Origin: an uncultured Alphaproteobacteria bacterium
Lineage (GTDB): Bacteria > Pseudomonadota > Alphaproteobacteria > HIMB59
Assembly (NCBI GenBank): GCA_902610175.1
Contig: CACLUR010000002.1
Span: 252,953 to 316,952, forward strand
Direction: 5' to 3'
DNA: 64,000 nucleotides
Shown: positions 53,948-64,000 of the stretch, piece by piece
Layout of the letters: every line of letters starts with the position of its first letter
Numbering within the stretch: position 1 is the stretch's first letter
Notes under the pieces: generated by a model
Databases searched by the model: none
What the model was told of the DNA's origin: nothing
What the model saw: only the letters and a program-made list of their open reading frames with translations
Program-made: the position numbers and the translations under genes

Positions 53948-55058
53948 TATTTTTAAGACAATTAAATTAATTTCAAGTTATCTTCCAAAAAATAAATTTT
54001 CATCAATTTTAAGTCAAAATCTAAATAATAATCATTTAATCAAATCTAATATAGTGATTAAGAAAAATATACCTCCTCAAAATCAATCATCAATGGATGG
54101 TATAGCAATTACAAATGTTGGAAAGAAATTTAAAATTATTGGAAAATCGAAATTAAATATTTTTAATAAAATAAAGATAAATTTAAATGAGTGTTTAATT
54201 GTAAAAACTGGGTCACTAATACCTGATAATATAAAATATATAGTTCCCCAAGAACAAATTTTTATAAATAAAGGAAATGCTTATGTAATTAATTTTAATA
54301 AAAATAATAAATTCATAAGAAAAAAGGGGCATATCTTCAAAAAAGGTAGTAAAATAGATTTTCAAAATAAATATCTATCATTTTATGAATTAAGCAGTAT
54401 AAAAAGTCTCAAAAATATAAAAGTCAAAATACTACAACCATTAAAGTTTAAAATTATTTCGACAGGTAGCGAATTTACCAATAATCATTTTATTCTCCCT
54501 ACAAATGGTTATTATTTAAATAATTTTATAAAAAAGAATAATCATATTGTTGAAAAGAGTATTCATATAAAAGATGATCAAAAATTATTACTAAAAGAAA
54601 TAAACAATACAAAATCAGATATTACAGTTATTATTGGAGGCACAGGTAAAAGTAAAGATGATATCAATTTTGAAAATTTTAATTTAATTATTGATGGTCT
54701 TGATTTAAAACCAGGTAGACCTTTTAAATTATTTATAAAGAAAAATAAAATTTATATGTTTTTTCCTGGTAACCCTTGCTCTTCCTTTGTATTGACCAAT
54801 ATAATTATTAAATCATTAATCGAGATTCATAATAATAGAAAATCGCAGATTAAATATGATTTAATTGATATCAATAAAGTAAAATTTAATTTTAAAATTT
54901 TGAAAAGAAAATCTTTTTTATTTGGTTTAAGAAATCAGAAAAGTATTAAAGTATTTAATAATCAAGAAAGTTCTAATTTAAAAAATATATTATATGCAAA
55001 CTGTCTGATTTATTATGATAGAACTAATAAACTAAGGTTATATCAAATAAATGACTAA
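53940..55058 (+). CDS. moeA: Molybdopterin molybdenumtransferase (MoeA)
   Basis: A 372-aa enzyme that inserts molybdenum into adenylated molybdopterin. The family blocks are recognisable but worn: PPQNQSSMDGIAIT (usual NSAMDGYA), KTGSLIPDNIKYIVPQEQ, IISTGSEF, VIIGGTGKSKDDI (usual TTGGVSVGDxD), LKPGRPFKLF and FPGNPCSSFV. It starts at TTG behind a GAGGGGG ribosome-binding site and overlaps moaC by 8 bp and lexA by 8 bp. The C-terminal domain IV is shortened. Other Moco genes are not in the window. Confidence 0.9.
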   Translation: MDDIFKTIKLISSYLPKNKFSSILSQNLNNNHLIKSNIVIKKNIPPQNQSSMDGIAITNVGKKFKIIGKSKLNIFNKIKINLNECLIVKTGSLIPDNIKYIVPQEQIFINKGNAYVINFNKNNKFIRKKGHIFKKGSKIDFQNKYLSFYELSSIKSLKNIKVKILQPLKFKIISTGSEFTNNHFILPTNGYYLNNFIKKNNHIVEKSIHIKDDQKLLLKEINNTKSDITVIIGGTGKSKDDINFENFNLIIDGLDLKPGRPFKLFIKKNKIYMFFPGNPCSSFVLTNIIIKSLIEIHNNRKSQIKYDLIDINKVKFNFKILKRKSFLFGLRNQKSIKVFNNQESSNLKNILYANCLIYYDRTNKLRLYQIND

Positions 55059-55629
55059 AAACGCCAAAAAGCTTTTAGATTTTTTAAGAAAATATATTGA
55101 GAAAAATAAAATATCTCCTAATTATGAGGAAATGAAAGAACACATGGGTTTAAAATCTAAATCCTCCATATTTCAATATTTAGAATATTTAGAAGAACAA
55201 GGTCACATAAAAAAAGACAAATTAAAATCAAGGTCTATTGAATTAAATAATTTAATTCCTTTTTATAATGCGATATCTGCGGGTAAACCTATAGATAGTT
55301 TGAGTCAACATATAGAATATATTGATGTAAATAATTTTATAAAAACAAATAAAAGGAACTGTGTCGCTTGTAAAGTAAGTGGTAATTCAATGGAGTCATA
55401 TGGTATTTTTGAAGATGATATTATTATATTAGAAAAAGTTACAAATTATAATTCAAATGATATTCATGCTATTCAGATAGATGATAGTGAGATAACTCTA
55501 AAAAAAATTAAATTAATCAAAGATGAAATTGAAATATTTGGTGACCGCAAAAATTTTTCATCAATCAAGTATAAAAAAGATAGGATCAAAATATTGGGTA
55601 AGATGATTAATTTAGTCAGAAAATATTGA
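55051..55629 (+). CDS. lexA: LexA repressor
   Basis: A 192-aa SOS repressor and self-cleaving protease. The winged-helix DNA-binding domain occupies about residues 1-65 (ISPNYEEMKEHMGLKSKSSI...). The cleavage site Ala77-Gly78 lies in NAISAGKP, the catalytic Ser113 in GNSMESYGI, and the Lys151 in TLKK. The recognition helix KSKSSIFQYLEYLEEQG fits the alphaproteobacterial type. The length is slightly below the ~230 aa alphaproteobacterial norm. It overlaps moeA (8 bp) and gltX (1 bp). Confidence 0.94.
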   Translation: MTKNAKKLLDFLRKYIEKNKISPNYEEMKEHMGLKSKSSIFQYLEYLEEQGHIKKDKLKSRSIELNNLIPFYNAISAGKPIDSLSQHIEYIDVNNFIKTNKRNCVACKVSGNSMESYGIFEDDIIILEKVTNYNSNDIHAIQIDDSEITLKKIKLIKDEIEIFGDRKNFSSIKYKKDRIKILGKMINLVRKY

Positions 55630-56864
55630 TGATAATCACTAGATTCGCCCCCTCTCCTACTGGAAATTTTCATATGGGAAGTTTAAGGACTGCTATTTAC
55701 AATTTTTTATTTGCAAGAAAAAATAAAGGAAAATTTCTTTTAAGAATAGAAGACACAGATAAGGAAAGATCAAAAAAAATATATGAAGAAGAAATATTAA
55801 AAATATTTAATATATTTAAACTTCAATATGACAACCTTAGTTATCAATCTAAAAATTTAAGTATTCATCAAGAATATTTAGAAAAACTGATGTCAAATGA
55901 TATGGCGTATCGTTCAAAGGATGGTCCTTATAAGTTCAGAGTGAACAGAGATAAAGAATTTTTTGAGTATGATGATTTAATTTTAGGAAAAATTAAAGTA
56001 CCATCTAATACTATAGAAGATTTTTCAATTGCAAGATCTGACAAAAGCCCTACTTTTATATTATCAAACTTAGTTGACGATAATTTAGAGAATGTGACTA
56101 ATGTCATTCGTGGAAACGATCATACTACTAATTCAATTAAACAAATTATGATATCCGATGCTTTAAATTTTAAAGATATAAAATATGCACATATACCCCT
56201 AATACATGACATCAATGGTAAAAAATTATCAAAAAGAAATAATATAACTAACGTAAAGGATTATTTGAGTGAAGGTTACCTCTCAGATTCAATATTTAAT
56301 TTTATCATTAAATTAGGTAATAATTTTAATGATATTGAATATTTAGATATTGAACATGCAATTGAAAATTTCAATTTATCTAAAGTAGTTTTATCACCAG
56401 CTAGATTTGATATTGAAAAGTTAGATTTCATTAATCGTCGTTATTTAAATAAATTATCTTTTATAGAATTTAAAAATTTTTTAGAAAAGGATATAGAAAA
56501 ACAAGTATCTAATTTTCAGTTAGAACTTGTTTTCCAAGACATATTAGAAAGATGTAACAAATATACAGATATCAATATAGAGGTATCAAAACTTTTAAAC
56601 TTTTATGAAAAAAATATTATCCTTGAAATTGATGAAAATGAAAAAGATTTAATTAAAAAAATTTATTCAATTATTAAAAGTTTGCATGATACTGATAATG
56701 CTGTATTAATACTTGAAGAAAATGACTTACCTTTAAAGAAAATAGGTAAGATAATCAGAAAAATTATAGTAAATTTTGAGTCCAAAATACCAATTGAGAA
56801 GATTATTTTGTTCTTTGGTATTGAAAAAGTGAAAGAAAAGTTATTATTATATTTAGATGATTGA
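55629..56864 (+). CDS. gltX: Glutamyl-tRNA synthetase
   Basis: A 412-aa class I aminoacyl-tRNA synthetase. The start is the ATG at 55629, overlapping the lexA TGA by 1 bp. The HIGH-equivalent [15 protein letters not shown] lies at about residues 7-21, [13 protein letters not shown] follows, and the KMSKS-equivalent is KKLSKRNN. It is shorter than the ~470 aa norm, mostly in the anticodon-binding C-terminal part. Alphaproteobacteria often have two such enzymes, and one can charge tRNA-Gln with Glu. Which role this one has is not evident. Confidence 0.94.
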   Translation: MIITRFAPSPTGNFHMGSLRTAIYNFLFARKNKGKFLLRIEDTDKERSKKIYEEEILKIFNIFKLQYDNLSYQSKNLSIHQEYLEKLMSNDMAYRSKDGPYKFRVNRDKEFFEYDDLILGKIKVPSNTIEDFSIARSDKSPTFILSNLVDDNLENVTNVIRGNDHTTNSIKQIMISDALNFKDIKYAHIPLIHDINGKKLSKRNNITNVKDYLSEGYLSDSIFNFIIKLGNNFNDIEYLDIEHAIENFNLSKVVLSPARFDIEKLDFINRRYLNKLSFIEFKNFLEKDIEKQVSNFQLELVFQDILERCNKYTDINIEVSKLLNFYEKNIILEIDENEKDLIKKIYSIIKSLHDTDNAVLILEENDLPLKKIGKIIRKIIVNFESKIPIEKIILFFGIEKVKEKLLLYLDD

Positions 56865-58212
56865 TGAAAAACGATTTAAATTAGTCGATACTAAAACTGG
56901 TAAAGAGTACGAATTCGATGGGATCAAAGGATCTATTGGGCCAGATGTAATTAACATATCATCACTCTATAAGAAGACAGGTTTATTTACTTATGACCCT
57001 GGTTTCACATCAACTGCAGCTTGTAACTCTAAAATTACATACATAGATGGTGAAAAAGGTATACTTCAATATAGAGGTTATCCTATTGAGGAACTTGCAA
57101 ATAATAGTTCTCATCTAGAAGTTTGTTATTTACTTATGCATGGTGAATTGCCATCAGAGAGTGATAAATATGAGTTTGAAGAAATAATTAAAAACCATAC
57201 ATTACTTAATGAGCAAATAATTCAGTTTTATAGAGGTTTTAGAAGAGATGCACACCCTATGGCCATGATGATAGGAATTGTTGGAGCTTTATCATCATTT
57301 TATCATGACTCATTAAATATTGAAGATCCTGAGCATAGAATGATTGCCTCACATAGAATTTTAGCAAAGATGCCAACCATCGCTGCAATGGCTTATAAAT
57401 ACTCTGTAGGTCAACCTTTTGTTTATCCTGTTAATAAACTTAATTATGCAGATAATTTTTTACATATGTGTTTTGCAACACCCACAAAGGAATATGAAAT
57501 AAATCCCCTCTTTTCAAAAATAATGGATCAAATCTTTATTCTTCATGCTGATCATGAACAAAATGCTTCAACATCAACTGTAAGGACTGCTGGCTCATCT
57601 TTAGCAAATCCATATGCTTGCTTGTCAGCTGGTATCTCATCACTTTGGGGGAAATCTCATGGTGGTGCAAATGAAGCAGTGATAGATATGATTGATGAAA
57701 TAGTTTCAAATGATTTAGAACCTAAAGACTTTATAGAAGAAGTTAAAAATAAAAAAAATAAAATAAGATTAATGGGTTTTGGACATAGAGTGTATAAAAG
57801 CTATGACCCAAGAGCTAAAGTTTTAAAGAAAAGCACAGAAGATTTATTCAAGGATTTAAAAATAAAATCAAAAGAACTCGAAATAGCCAAAGAAATTGAA
57901 GAATTAGCTTTAAATGACTCATATTTTAAAGAAAAAAATCTATACCCAAATGTTGATTTTTATTCTGGAATTCTTTTAAAAGCACTGAATATACCTACCA
58001 CAATGTTTACACCAATTTTTGCAGTTGGAAGAACAGTTGGCTGGCTATCACAGTGGAAAGAAATGATAGAAGATGAAGAATTTAAAATAACAAGACCTAG
58101 ACAATTATTTACTGGAGAAAAAGATAAGTCCTATAAAAAAGTCCCTGATAGAGAGAAAAAATCAATATTTAATTTATTGTGGCTTAAGAAAACTTTTCTA
58201 AATAATCAGTAA
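56857..58212 (+). CDS. gltA: Citrate synthase
   Basis: A 451-aa TCA-cycle enzyme condensing acetyl-CoA and oxaloacetate. Hallmarks are [48 protein letters not shown] (catalytic His), [33 protein letters not shown] (catalytic His) and a [15 protein letters not shown] block with the catalytic Asp. It is close to the usual length. It overlaps gltX by 8 bp at its start and the convergent lpxB by 29 bp at its end. Confidence 0.97.
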   Translation: MIDEKRFKLVDTKTGKEYEFDGIKGSIGPDVINISSLYKKTGLFTYDPGFTSTAACNSKITYIDGEKGILQYRGYPIEELANNSSHLEVCYLLMHGELPSESDKYEFEEIIKNHTLLNEQIIQFYRGFRRDAHPMAMMIGIVGALSSFYHDSLNIEDPEHRMIASHRILAKMPTIAAMAYKYSVGQPFVYPVNKLNYADNFLHMCFATPTKEYEINPLFSKIMDQIFILHADHEQNASTSTVRTAGSSLANPYACLSAGISSLWGKSHGGANEAVIDMIDEIVSNDLEPKDFIEEVKNKKNKIRLMGFGHRVYKSYDPRAKVLKKSTEDLFKDLKIKSKELEIAKEIEELALNDSYFKEKNLYPNVDFYSGILLKALNIPTTMFTPIFAVGRTVGWLSQWKEMIEDEEFKITRPRQLFTGEKDKSYKKVPDREKKSIFNLLWLKKTFLNNQ

Positions 58213-59281
58213 TAATACTTGAACGAAAATTTTCAAAATTACTACTTTTTATCCCATCAAACATATTTTTTCTATAATTATGAAGTTTATCTTTATTTAA
58301 TTTTAAAATTGTAAAAAAATTAGACATTTTAGTAGCGGTGAAATCATTTTGAATAAACTCTTTTACAATTTCTTTTTTATTAAAGATATTAACTAATGAT
58401 AAGTATTTAGATCTTACGAAAAATTTAAAAATAGAGTAATTTATAATATTCGCTTTATAAAATATTAAGTGTGGTATATTTGAAAAACTTAGTTCTAAAT
58501 GAACAGTCCCTGAACAAGCAAAAGCAAAATCTAGATTAGATATTTTTTTATAGTAAGAATTATCATTCAAATGTATTTGTATATTAGAATTATCTTTGAA
58601 GTAGTTTTTTATAAAATCATGGTATTCACTTGTAACAAAAAAATGAAAAACAAGTTCATTATATTTTTTGAGATTCAAAAGTAATTTTTTAATAATAAGA
58701 ATATTTTTATTTATTTCTTGTTGTCTACTACCCAAAAAAATACCAATATTTTTGATTTCATTATAATCATTAGAATAGAAGGTTTTGTTCTTTAAGGGAT
58801 GACCAATATATTCATATATATCTGATTTATAATAACTTTTTTCTATACTAAATATTGAAAAAATCTTATCAAAATTTCTATTGATAAATTTTGCTTTACT
58901 TGATTTCCAGATAAAAACTGATGGGCCTACAATTTGACAATATTTTATATTATTTGATTTAAATTTTTGAATATAAAATTTTGAAAAATCAAATGAATCT
59001 ATAAAAAAAATATGAGTAAAAAAATGTGTATCAACAATTTCTTTGATTTTAAGTCTGAGATTGAAAAGATATTTTAAATTACGAACTATATCTACTAAAC
59101 CCATAATTGGGGTAATCTTTATATTTGTTAAATCATTAAATTCTAAGTAGCTATTATCCATACCAAAAGTGAATATTTGATTTTTATTGATTTTAAAAAA
59201 ATTGTCATCAAGTATTGATTTAAGAATTTGTCTTCCAGATTGTTCAAGCGTTATAAACAAAATCTTCATTTTATAATACAA
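58184..59281 (-). CDS. lpxB: Lipid-A-disaccharide synthase
   Basis: A 365-aa glycosyltransferase (GT19) that joins UDP-diacylglucosamine and lipid X. The start [15 protein letters not shown] (usual AGExSGD) is divergent. [14 protein letters not shown], the [10 protein letters not shown] block, [13 protein letters not shown], and the sugar-binding [22 protein letters not shown] are recognisable. It is last in the bamA-lpx run and overlaps lpxI by 11 bp. The usual Glu of GExSGD appears as Glu in LEQSG. Confidence 0.88.
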   Translation of the reverse strand: MYYKMKILFITLEQSGRQILKSILDDNFFKINKNQIFTFGMDNSYLEFNDLTNIKITPIMGLVDIVRNLKYLFNLRLKIKEIVDTHFFTHIFFIDSFDFSKFYIQKFKSNNIKYCQIVGPSVFIWKSSKAKFINRNFDKIFSIFSIEKSYYKSDIYEYIGHPLKNKTFYSNDYNEIKNIGIFLGSRQQEINKNILIIKKLLLNLKKYNELVFHFFVTSEYHDFIKNYFKDNSNIQIHLNDNSYYKKISNLDFAFACSGTVHLELSFSNIPHLIFYKANIINYSIFKFFVRSKYLSLVNIFNKKEIVKEFIQNDFTATKMSNFFTILKLNKDKLHNYRKNMFDGIKSSNFENFRSSIITDYLEKFS

Positions 59282-60095
59282 TAAGTGAAATATTATTAGC
59301 TCGTATTTTTTTTAAGAAATTATCTTTTTCCGAAATTAAAATATTATTATTAAACAAACAAATTAAACGAAATTTATATTTTATAAGTAACTTAACTGTC
59401 TCCATACCTATTATAGGAAAATCAATTTCATCAATTTGATCTGATTTTTTAGATTTTACAAAAATTAAGTTATTAAATTTAGATTTAAGATTACCAATTT
59501 TATTGATCATATCGTTTGTACCAAATATATCTTCCATAGCTATAACTCTATCACCATTTAAAATGAATGATTGTGCTATATTCATCGAAAATATTTTTTT
59601 TAAAAAGGTTTTTTTAATTTTTAATTTACTAATTATTTTTTTATTTTCATTGTGAAGGTACTCATCATGATAAGAAACTAGCATTTTTTTTAATATTTTT
59701 TTTTGAGAGAGAAGTGTTAGTTTATTATTAGATAAATAACTTTTTAAAATTTTAGACTGATCATTAATGTTATTAAGGAATATATCCTTTGATATTAAAA
59801 GCTTTGATTTTATTGATAAATTTATCTTATCTATAGATGGAAGTTCAACATAACCTATAATCATAATTTTTTTTAATTTTTTAGACTTAATGAATGTTAT
59901 AATTTTTTCTATATCTTTGATTTTGAAAGACTTGCACTGATCCTTAAATTTTTTTTTTATAAGATTATTTTCATTAATTAAAATAACTTGATTTAATAAG
60001 TTTTTATTATTTAAAAAATTTGCAACTTCGTAAACAAATAAACCTGAACCAGCTATAAGGCAGATATCATTTTTGGATGTGGCCAAGTTTTTCAT
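59271..60095 (-). CDS. lpxI: UDP-2,3-diacylglucosamine pyrophosphatase LpxI
   Basis: A 274-aa enzyme of the LpxI (DUF1009) family, which in Alphaproteobacteria replaces LpxH in making lipid X. The N-terminal ICLIAGSGLFVYEVANFL and IMIIGYVELPSI match family blocks. The catalytic-domain Asp-containing segments (VIAMEDIFGTNDMI, FPIIGMETVKLL) are present. Its place between lpxA (29-bp overlap) and lpxB is the usual one. The sequence is strongly Lys/Ile/Asn-biased and divergent. Confidence 0.85.
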   Translation of the reverse strand: MKNLATSKNDICLIAGSGLFVYEVANFLNNKNLLNQVILINENNLIKKKFKDQCKSFKIKDIEKIITFIKSKKLKKIMIIGYVELPSIDKINLSIKSKLLISKDIFLNNINDQSKILKSYLSNNKLTLLSQKKILKKMLVSYHDEYLHNENKKIISKLKIKKTFLKKIFSMNIAQSFILNGDRVIAMEDIFGTNDMINKIGNLKSKFNNLIFVKSKKSDQIDEIDFPIIGMETVKLLIKYKFRLICLFNNNILISEKDNFLKKIRANNISLIVL

Positions 60096-60825
60096 TCAAA
60101 ATTGATTTATATTCATGAAATATAGTCTCTACTTTATCATTAGTTGAAAGGTTTATTTTGTTGTTAATAAAACTTTCATGAATTGAGTTAATTTTCTTTA
60201 TCTCATCTTTATTGAAATTATTTCTTCTTATTCCAACTAAATTTAAACCTCTTAATTTTGCTCTATTACCTATAGCTAAGCTAAATGGTAATACATTTTT
60301 ATCTATCCCACTCATACCACCAATCATAGAATATGAACCAATTGTTACAAATTGTATGACTGCAGATAATCCTCCTACAACAACATTATCTAATATATTT
60401 ACATGTCCACCAAGTGTGACTTGGTTTACAAAAATATTATTATTATTTATTTTACAATCATGTGCGATATGTACTCCTGTCATAAAAAGATTATTATCTT
60501 TTATGCATGTTAACATTCCCCCATCTTTAGTGCCTTTGCTAATAGTAACATTTTCTCTAAATATATTAGAGTTTCCAATTTCTAAAAAACTATCTTCACC
60601 AGAAAATTTAAGGTCTTGAGGATCACAACCAATATTTGAAAATGGATAAAAAGTGTTATTTTTACCAATTGTAGTATTACCTGATATTGATATGTGTGAT
60701 TTTAATTCAGTGTTATCTCCAATAGTAATATTACCGTCTAAATTACAATAAGGACCAATTTTAACATTTTTACCTAGTTTTACTGATTTACTTATTGAGC
60801 TATTTGGGTGTATCAGGGACGTCAT
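60067..60825 (-). CDS. lpxA: UDP-N-acetylglucosamine acyltransferase
   Basis: A 252-aa enzyme starting lipid A synthesis, with a left-handed beta-helix of hexapeptide repeats through about residue 190. The catalytic His is in VHIAHDCKINN, the [14 protein letters not shown] start and GGMSGIDKNVLPFSLAIGNRAKLRGLN are typical. The helical C-terminal part is shorter. It overlaps fabZ by 26 bp at its start and lpxI by 29 bp at its end. Confidence 0.95.
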   Translation of the reverse strand: MTSLIHPNSSISKSVKLGKNVKIGPYCNLDGNITIGDNTELKSHISISGNTTIGKNNTFYPFSNIGCDPQDLKFSGEDSFLEIGNSNIFRENVTISKGTKDGGMLTCIKDNNLFMTGVHIAHDCKINNNNIFVNQVTLGGHVNILDNVVVGGLSAVIQFVTIGSYSMIGGMSGIDKNVLPFSLAIGNRAKLRGLNLVGIRRNNFNKDEIKKINSIHESFINNKINLSTNDKVETIFHEYKSILNEKLGHIQK

Positions 60826-61246
60826 GAATCATCGCTGAGAATATACATTCAGCATGTATAACATCATTCACAAGGCATTTGCCTTCAAATTTGTAAACAT
60901 TTTTAACTTTGTTAAGACGATTTACTTTTAAATTTAACACATCACCAGGTATTATTGGTTTTCTAAATTTACATTTATCGATAGTCATAAAAGAAACACC
61001 TGGATTTTTCATGGTGTCTTTTAATTTCATAGCAACAGTAAAACAAGCTGCTTGTACTATTGCTTCTACAACAAGTACGCCCGGCATTAAAGGCCTTCCA
61101 GGAAAATGACCCTGAAAAAAAGGTTCGTTTATAGTAACACATTTTATGGCATGGGCTGAAATATCAGGTTCAAAATCGATAATCTTATCAATTAGCAAAA
61201 AAGGATATCTATGAGGTAAGATTTTTTGAATATCGTTAATGTCCAT
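60800..61246 (-). CDS. fabZ: 3-hydroxyacyl-ACP dehydratase FabZ
   Basis: A 148-aa hot-dog-fold dehydratase of fatty-acid elongation. [37 protein letters not shown] with the catalytic His and Glu, and [14 protein letters not shown] are all clear. Its place between lpxD and lpxA is conserved and couples fatty-acid and lipid A synthesis. The length is normal. Confidence 0.97.
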   Translation of the reverse strand: MDINDIQKILPHRYPFLLIDKIIDFEPDISAHAIKCVTINEPFFQGHFPGRPLMPGVLVVEAIVQAACFTVAMKLKDTMKNPGVSFMTIDKCKFRKPIIPGDVLNLKVNRLNKVKNVYKFEGKCLVNDVIHAECIFSAMIHDVPDTPK

Positions 61247-62219
61247 TTTTTCTTTCTTTGATAATTTTTTTTTTCCACTCTTTTATATCAATGGCAGGAA
61301 AACCAGCAACAACTGAATTATCTTTTATATTTTTAGTAACACCACTTTTTGCTGCTACAACTACATTATTTCCTATACTTATATGTCCAGCAAAACCAAC
61401 TTGTCCACCAATAGTTACATTTTCACCAATAGTAACACTACCAGAGATACCAGTTTGCGCAGCAATACAAGCATTGTTCCCAATTAAGACATTGTGGGCA
61501 ATATGTACCATATTATCAATCATTGAATTTTTACCAATATATGTTGCATCAATTTTTCCTCTATCAATAGTGCAAGAAGAGCCAATATGAACATTGTCAT
61601 CTATTACTACAATACCTATTTGAGGGTTAAGGTTTGATGAACCTCTTTTGTTCGAGTCAAAACCAAAACCAGTTGTACCTATAGAGGTATTATCACAAAT
61701 AACAACATTGTCTTTAATTATAGAATTTTTGATAACCACATTATTTTTTATGATGCAATTCTTTCCAATTTCTACACCTTTACCAATAACACAATTATTT
61801 AATATTTTTGAAGAGTTATCAATAATTGCATTTTTTGAAATATATGAATTATTCAAATATTTAAATTCATCTTCATAAGACAAGCTATCTTCATGAGAAA
61901 AAAGATAGTTAATTACTTCAATAAAAGCATCATTTAATTTTTTGACAAGAATTATATTTTGAAATTTTTTTATATTAAATAATTTTTCATCATTTGTAAT
62001 TATAATAACATTATTCAATTCAGATTTAGTAAACTGTACATCTTTATCTAAAAATAAAATTGAATTATCTCTTAAGTTTAACAAAGATGATACTTCATTT
62101 ATTTCAAAATTTGTTTTTACCCTTTGATTAATTAAATTATTCTTTACAACATTTTGCAAATCATTTGAATTTAATGAATTTTGTTTTATAAAAAATTTAC
62201 TTCTACTAAACTGTAGCAT
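61236..62219 (-). CDS. lpxD: UDP-3-O-acylglucosamine N-acyltransferase
   Basis: A 327-aa acyltransferase, third acylation step of lipid A. The N-terminal uridine-binding domain (about 1-100) is followed by a long hexapeptide-repeat helix (about 125-310) with [10 protein letters not shown], the catalytic His in [13 protein letters not shown], and [19 protein letters not shown]. It is shorter than the ~345 aa norm. It lies 8 bp after bamA and overlaps fabZ by 11 bp; no skp/ompH gene lies between it and bamA. Confidence 0.94.
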   Translation of the reverse strand: MLQFSRSKFFIKQNSLNSNDLQNVVKNNLINQRVKTNFEINEVSSLLNLRDNSILFLDKDVQFTKSELNNVIIITNDEKLFNIKKFQNIILVKKLNDAFIEVINYLFSHEDSLSYEDEFKYLNNSYISKNAIIDNSSKILNNCVIGKGVEIGKNCIIKNNVVIKNSIIKDNVVICDNTSIGTTGFGFDSNKRGSSNLNPQIGIVVIDDNVHIGSSCTIDRGKIDATYIGKNSMIDNMVHIAHNVLIGNNACIAAQTGISGSVTIGENVTIGGQVGFAGHISIGNNVVVAAKSGVTKNIKDNSVVAGFPAIDIKEWKKKIIKERKNGH

Positions 62220-62227
62220 ATAATAAT

Positions 62228-64000
62228 TTAGAAAGATGTTCCTATTGTAAAATTAAATTCTCTTGTTTTATCATCATTATTTTTTTCAATTGGTATAGCA
62301 TATGAAAATGAAATAGGACCAATAGCTGTTAAAATATCAAATGAAATACCTGCTGAAGATCTTAAATTAAGATCATTTTGATTAGTATAATCGCTGTCCC
62401 ATATAGAACCTATTGAATAAAATAATTTAGTGCTTATATTATCTTTTTCATCAAAAAGAAAAGATCCACCAATACCTATTGTGGAGGTAAAAAATTTATT
62501 ACCACCAAGATAAATATTATCTATACTTGGCCCTATTCCTCGATAATCAAAGCCTTTAAAATTAAGTCCACCTAAGCTAAATGCATTCAATGTTTTAAGT
62601 TTGTTATCTAGAGACTCAGCTAAACCAATATCATTGGATAAAAAAACAAATCGATTAGAATTCTTAAATTTTTGGTATAAGTCACTTTTTATTATAAATT
62701 TATAATAATTATCATCAGATATAAAGTTAGGAGCATATTCTAAATATAAGCTATTATGGATACCATCAGTAGGGTAAAGAAAATCATCAGTAGTGTCATA
62801 ACTTATTGAAAAATCAATTGTGTAGACATCGAAATTACCGATATTATCAGTTACTGCTGTTATGCTTTTTGTGGCAGAGTTTCTATCAGACCTTTTAAAA
62901 CTAATACCTGAGGAAATATCAATATTTTCATCGTATTCAAAATTTAAAGAATATGAAATACCTCTTTCTTCAGTTTCGAAACCAAAAGAACTTTTTAAGT
63001 CTTTTTCAGTATTAAAAATAGAATATCTATTATTAATTTTAGATGTAGCCAAGGGGTAATGAATAAGAGCTATGTTAAATAGAGTATTCTCTTCATTAAT
63101 CAAAAAATTTGTATCCAAATTATTTCCAGATCCAAATATATTGTTATCTTTGATACCTAATTGTAAACCTGCGCCTAAATCACCTGAAAAAGTACCAGCA
63201 GCCAGTATTTGCCCAGTTTTTTTATTTTCTTCAATTTCAATATTAATATCAGATTTTGAGTTTTTAGTTTCTTTAGAAATGGTTATATTGTTAATATATT
63301 TGTACCTTAAAAGTTCTTTCTTAGAAATCTCAATTTGATTTTCGTTATAATAATCCCCAGGTTGGAAATTAAGTTTAGACCTTATAGTCTCATCCTTGGT
63401 AATATTATTTCCATAAATGTTAATTGAATTTATTAATTCAACATTAACGTCAACATCATAAATTTTTAATGAATATATATTATTTAAATTTTCTAATTTA
63501 TATCTATAGGCAAAATTAAAATTATTTGTATCAGTTAATGAAATATTCAAGTTAGAAATAAATTCGTCAATCAATTGTTGATCGTAAAAACCATTATTTT
63601 TAATCAGTTGCTTTTCAAAAAAAGTTTTATTTTTAATGATTAAATCCTCAAAGTCCTTGTTTTTAAGATCGAAATAAACATCATTTATTTTAATTCTATC
63701 ACCTTCATCAATATAAAAAGTTAAAAGATAAGAATTAGAAGATATAGATGATATATTATAATTTATCTTTACATTGAAATATCCTTTATTTTTGTAAAAT
63801 GATTTAATTTTATTTTTATCAAATACAAAAAAATCAGGGTTTAAATTAGATCCAGAAGAAAAAATATTATAAAAACTAAGTGATTTAGTACCAATTAATG
63901 AAGATAAATATCTATCAGAATAAGATTTGTTACCTACAAATTTTACTCTTTTAATTTTTATTTGATCACCTTCATTAACATTAAAAATTAAATTAACTCT
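62228..64000 (-). CDS. bamA: Outer membrane assembly factor BamA, 5' end outside window
   Basis: Core of the outer-membrane protein insertion machine. The frame is open from the window edge to the stop at 62228, at least 590 codons; a TTG at 63574 inside it is not the real start. The right part encodes POTRA repeats (for example [20 protein letters not shown], then [11 protein letters not shown]). From about 63250 leftward, the barrel follows: [28 protein letters not shown] (the conserved RGF/RGIG loop), and a final aromatic TIGTSF that ends in Phe, as for outer-membrane proteins. It heads the lpxD-fabZ-lpxA-lpxI-lpxB unit. The signal peptide and first POTRA domain lie outside. Confidence 0.95.
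   Translation of the reverse strand, partial: RVNLIFNVNEGDQIKIKRVKFVGNKSYSDRYLSSLIGTKSLSFYNIFSSGSNLNPDFFVFDKNKIKSFYKNKGYFNVKINYNISSISSNSYLLTFYIDEGDRIKINDVYFDLKNKDFEDLIIKNKTFFEKQLIKNNGFYDQQLIDEFISNLNISLTDTNNFNFAYRYKLENLNNIYSLKIYDVDVNVELINSINIYGNNITKDETIRSKLNFQPGDYYNENQIEISKKELLRYKYINNITISKETKNSKSDINIEIEENKKTGQILAAGTFSGDLGAGLQLGIKDNNIFGSGNNLDTNFLINEENTLFNIALIHYPLATSKINNRYSIFNTEKDLKSSFGFETEERGISYSLNFEYDENIDISSGISFKRSDRNSATKSITAVTDNIGNFDVYTIDFSISYDTTDDFLYPTDGIHNSLYLEYAPNFISDDNYYKFIIKSDLYQKFKNSNRFVFLSNDIGLAESLDNKLKTLNAFSLGGLNFKGFDYRGIGPSIDNIYLGGNKFFTSTIGIGGSFLFDEKDNISTKLFYSIGSIWDSDYTNQNDLNLRSSAGISFDILTAIGPISFSYAIPIEKNNDDKTREFNFTIGTSF

Noticed and set aside
60212..61590. Long plus-strand frames opposite lpxA, fabZ and lpxD
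   Set aside because: They are mirror images of hexapeptide repeats and the FabZ frame; no start signals or family match.
63574..64000. Possible end of bamA at a start near 63574
   Set aside because: The TTG there lies inside an open frame that continues with POTRA-like residues to the window edge, so the gene is cut by the window, not short.

Overview
This window is a dense, strongly AT-rich bacterial chromosome segment. Genes abut or overlap by 1-29 bp almost throughout, and no gene-free stretch exceeds about 150 bp. The gene orders pdhABC-lpd-lipA, ntrY-ntrX-trkA, trpEGDC-moaC-moeA-lexA-gltX-gltA and bamA-lpxD-fabZ-lpxA-lpxI-lpxB are typical of Alphaproteobacteria. So are a lipoylated E1-beta and an NDUFS4-like complex I subunit. 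Small genomes of this composition and packing are typical of streamlined marine groups (SAR11-like, HIMB59 or AEGEAN-169-like). I infer that from style only; there is no rRNA here to place it.

Layout. (A) 1-13.4 kb is an accessory catabolic region. It has a sugar-type ABC importer (two permeases and a binding protein), then five SnoaL/NTF2-fold proteins, four of them double-domain and forming two paralogous pairs. Among them lie a MetE-like zinc methyltransferase-fold enzyme, an RraA/aldolase-like protein, a double cupin, a histidinol-dehydrogenase-family enzyme resembling sulfopropanediol dehydrogenase, an SDR, and a HAD-fold protein that has lost its nucleophile. (B) 13.5-19.2 kb holds tRNA-Arg(TCT), a hydrophobic-amino-acid-type ABC importer (LivGFHM, with LivK convergent), the NDUFS4-like gene and tRNA-Pro(TGG). 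(C) 19.2-29.4 kb holds a Nudix hydrolase, serine biosynthesis (serC-serA with a DUF1015 gene), small uncharacterised genes, a xanthine/guanine-type phosphoribosyltransferase, and a BMP-family nucleoside-type ABC importer. (D) 29.4-37.3 kb is a tight operon, ntrY-ntrX-trkA-IMPase-dehydrogenase-alkA-like, divergent from ispDF. (E) 37.3-48.2 kb is a long leftward central-metabolism run: tpiA, secG, pyrG, kdsA, eno, ftsB/divIC-like, pdhA, pdhB, pdhC, lpd, lipA. (F) 48.2-58.2 kb is a rightward run: ppiD-like, trpE, trpG, trpD, trpC, moaC, moeA, lexA, gltX, gltA. (G) 58.2-64 kb is a leftward lipid A/outer-membrane run: bamA (5' end beyond the window), lpxD, fabZ, lpxA, lpxI, lpxB.

How the genes fit together. 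Regions D-G are housekeeping. The most novel material is region A, where the substrate and chemistry cannot be named from sequence. The co-directional importer, the two divergent gene sets and the duplicated SnoaL enzymes suggest one dedicated uptake-and-breakdown pathway for a dissolved organic compound. I saw no mobile elements, CRISPR arrays, rRNA or recognised riboswitches.
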